A DNA stretch of 64,000 nt from Mesodorylaimus sp. YZB2_4 (lineage: Eukaryota; Nematoda; Enoplea; Dorylaimida; Dorylaimidae): the NCBI GenBank assembly GCA_030248295.1, contig JASANH010001223.1, positions 62,001 through 126,000 of the forward strand, read 5' to 3'. Made by a program: the position numbers and the translations under genes. A model generated the notes under the pieces. That model saw only the letters and a list, made by a program, of their open reading frames with translations. It had not been told where the DNA came from and did not search any database. How positions within the stretch are numbered: the stretch's first letter is position 1; the number at the start of each line of letters is the position of its first letter. Shown in pieces: positions 61,911 to 64,000 of the stretch.

Positions 61911-64000
61911 TGTTCGACTTGAGCGCCCAGATCACTGCACCCGACCGATCGCCACCACGACACACAGGGAAATGGCGACTGGGTGCGATGCGAGGTGGTC
62001 TCGCACAGCACACTTTACAGCAAGGCAAATGACGAAATCATGACATACTGTTGCAACCACGGAAACTCCACAAAAATTTACTTCATAATCAGGAAATCAA
62101 TAACATAAACTTATCGGCGTAGATATATCTTCTTTAAAATTCATGAGGGCTGCACAATCATGAAAGGCTTGAAGAATAATCAGCATCAATTAATGCATTT
62201 GGCCGATATGAAAGCGCAGATATCCAGTCCCACAACACCCGTCACCACCACAGTGACCGCCTTCGCCATTGCGTAAAACCCATCGTACGTAGTTTTGCAA
62301 CAGTATTCTTCAAGGGCATGCTAAAAAGAGTTTTATTGCACAAGAATCACAAGCACCGCCGTTGTGCTTATTTTCTGTCTTAGATCCATTTGCTCTTCAA
62401 TTTTTTTCAGTATCGCCCATGAACCTTCACCTGTCCTTTTCTCTCGTACTTGGCACCGTGCAATACCGCGTTACGTCGCGGGAACTCTGCGCAGTAAGCT
62501 GGCACTTTTATATTCCCTACCCTGCAAGCAATGTCCGACATCGGGTCCCAACACTTCACCCAACCCATTTTTTTGGGTTTTTGAGTTGGGCCGCGTCGGG
62601 TTTACAGACAAGGCACTTTTGTGTTGTGCAGGCTGACCTTTCTTCGAAACCAACCCAAAGAAAACCCTCTTTTCGGCTTGGGGTCAGCCTTATTAGTGAG
62701 CGTCAATATTCGGCACAGAGTACTGACGCCGCTGCGATATGATGCCCGTTGGTTTCAAGTCGACACATCCTGGTGTAACAAAACCGTACTGTACAGTTCA
62801 GTTTATGAGATTATTGCCGTGATCGAAGACCCTGGTCGCTAGAGTTTACAGCGCCCACAGTTAGTCTACTTCGTCATGCCAGTCTCATTGCGATAAAGCT
62901 GAGAATTTGTCTGTCAGCAGATGATAACGACATCTGACTTGATCCCTTGTCAGCTCGCACTCACTGGAAGCACAAAAAAGCCTGATTGCCTTTTTTCCTA
63001 ATGGACTCCTTGAATATTTTCCCTGCAAATATGTCCTTGTGATGTCTCGCCCATATGACAATGAACACAAGCCTGCATCTGGGCCAGGTTACAAGGCCGC
63101 AAGTAACTCATGCTTCCACTCATCGACATTTCTAAATGTTACAGGACAAGAAATATAAGCGATCTCGGTTCATAAGCTTACAAGTTCTCTAAAAAGGTAG
63201 AGTCTTGCATCCTGTGAGCGAACTTCTGCGAGTCAGAAGAATCGATTGATCGGTTGATTGGGTGATCGATCACTTAATCGGTCGATTGACTAACTTATCA
63301 ATATGATTCATCGATTGATCACATAAATTGGGTCGGCTAATCTTATCGATTAGATCACCCGATCATCAGCGGATTGATCAGTCGTTCATCCGCCTATTGG
63401 TCGGGCATCAATCGATCAGTCATTCTTATAAGATTATTGCATTATTCGTATCGGCTGTATCAATATTTTCAAATTACCTCACTCTTATCGATCAAAAGCT
63501 TCTTATTATCACATCGTTCTGTTTTCGCGTATTTCTAATCACATAGGATCTCTGTCGGGCATAGAGCTCCCTTTTCGGACAGGTTTGTGACGTTTGTGAC
63601 GAAGAGCAGAAATTTTTCTTCTCTTCAATTTTTTTACCTTCTTTTTATACAAAAAAATACAAAAAATTAAAGAGAGGTTCTGACAGAGCGCGTCATTGCA
63701 CTGGACGAGGTTAGAGGACAAGACATCCTCTAATATTTCTCAAAAAGTAGCCGGGATGACAAGATGATACTGTCGATGTAAATGACAATACCTGATTTTT
63801 TTAAATTTTTAATCCTGTTTCATTGGCAACTCTGAACTGTCATTAGTGTAAGAGTCGAAGAGCTATCGAAGAGCCATCGTAAAGCATTGCGCAAAATGTG
63901 CAAAAAGAACGAAATATACAACACCACAGCATGCATAATTAAAAAAAAGAAATCTCAAAATAGTGGAAGAACTGATTAAACTATGTCAAGCGCCCAAGGC
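61911..64000. other. No gene seen; tetraspanin 5' flank
   Basis: Short frames only. The frames around 62360-62840 start at non-ATG codons or lack motifs. I see an ATCGATTG-type repeat at 63236-63430 and nothing else. Confidence 0.45.
63236..63430. repeat. Degenerate GATCGATTG repeat
   Basis: The 8-10 base motifs ATCGATTGATC, GGTCGATTG and GATCACC recur about 15 times in both orientations, giving strong local self-complementarity. Confidence 0.65.

Overview
The window is nuclear DNA from an animal, most likely a nematode. It has about 40-45% GC by eye, many introns with short TTTTAG/TTTCAG acceptors, and three introns of only about 54 bases. It also holds a TTAGGC hexamer array (the nematode telomere unit), a LET-767-like dehydrogenase and a 7TM receptor of nematode chemoreceptor style. 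Species was not identified. All gene models were assembled by eye from splice sites and reading-frame phase; none was checked by a search.

Layout. 0-11 kb is mostly transposon debris: a broken Harbinger/HARBI1 transposase and its duplicated remnant, a 1.5 kb TIR element, one tentative cysteine-rich gene and a long inverted repeat. 11.7-17.8 kb (minus) is an intron-rich Cys-loop ligand-gated channel with an unusual charged segment. 19-23 kb is nested inverted repeats with a LINE reverse transcriptase scrap. 24.0-25.1 kb (plus) is a possible two-exon secreted protein. 26.4-34.9 kb (minus) is a complete 13-exon tubulin cofactor E gene (519 codons, frame closed throughout). 35-42 kb is another transposon field with nested inverted repeats. 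42.5-43.6 kb (plus) is an intronless 7TM receptor. 44.4-47.1 kb (plus) is a complete nine-exon 17-beta-HSD12/3-ketoacyl-CoA reductase. 48.1-48.7 kb (minus) is an O6-methylguanine-DNA methyltransferase. 50.4-56.0 kb (plus) is a complete five-exon low molecular weight tyrosine phosphatase with a 4 kb first intron full of repeats. 56.4-57.6 kb (minus) is an unrecognised serine-rich protein. 57.9-61.9 kb (minus) is a tetraspanin. 62-64 kb is gene-poor.

The genes are ordinary single-copy metazoan functions (microtubule biogenesis, lipid metabolism, DNA repair, signalling) with no sign of an operon or a shared pathway. What stands out is the repeat architecture: several TIR families recur, sit inside introns or are nested in one another. 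They include a MITE carrying an internal TTAGGC array, a MITE with a CRE palindrome in each arm, and an inverted copy of one HSD exon inside the same gene.
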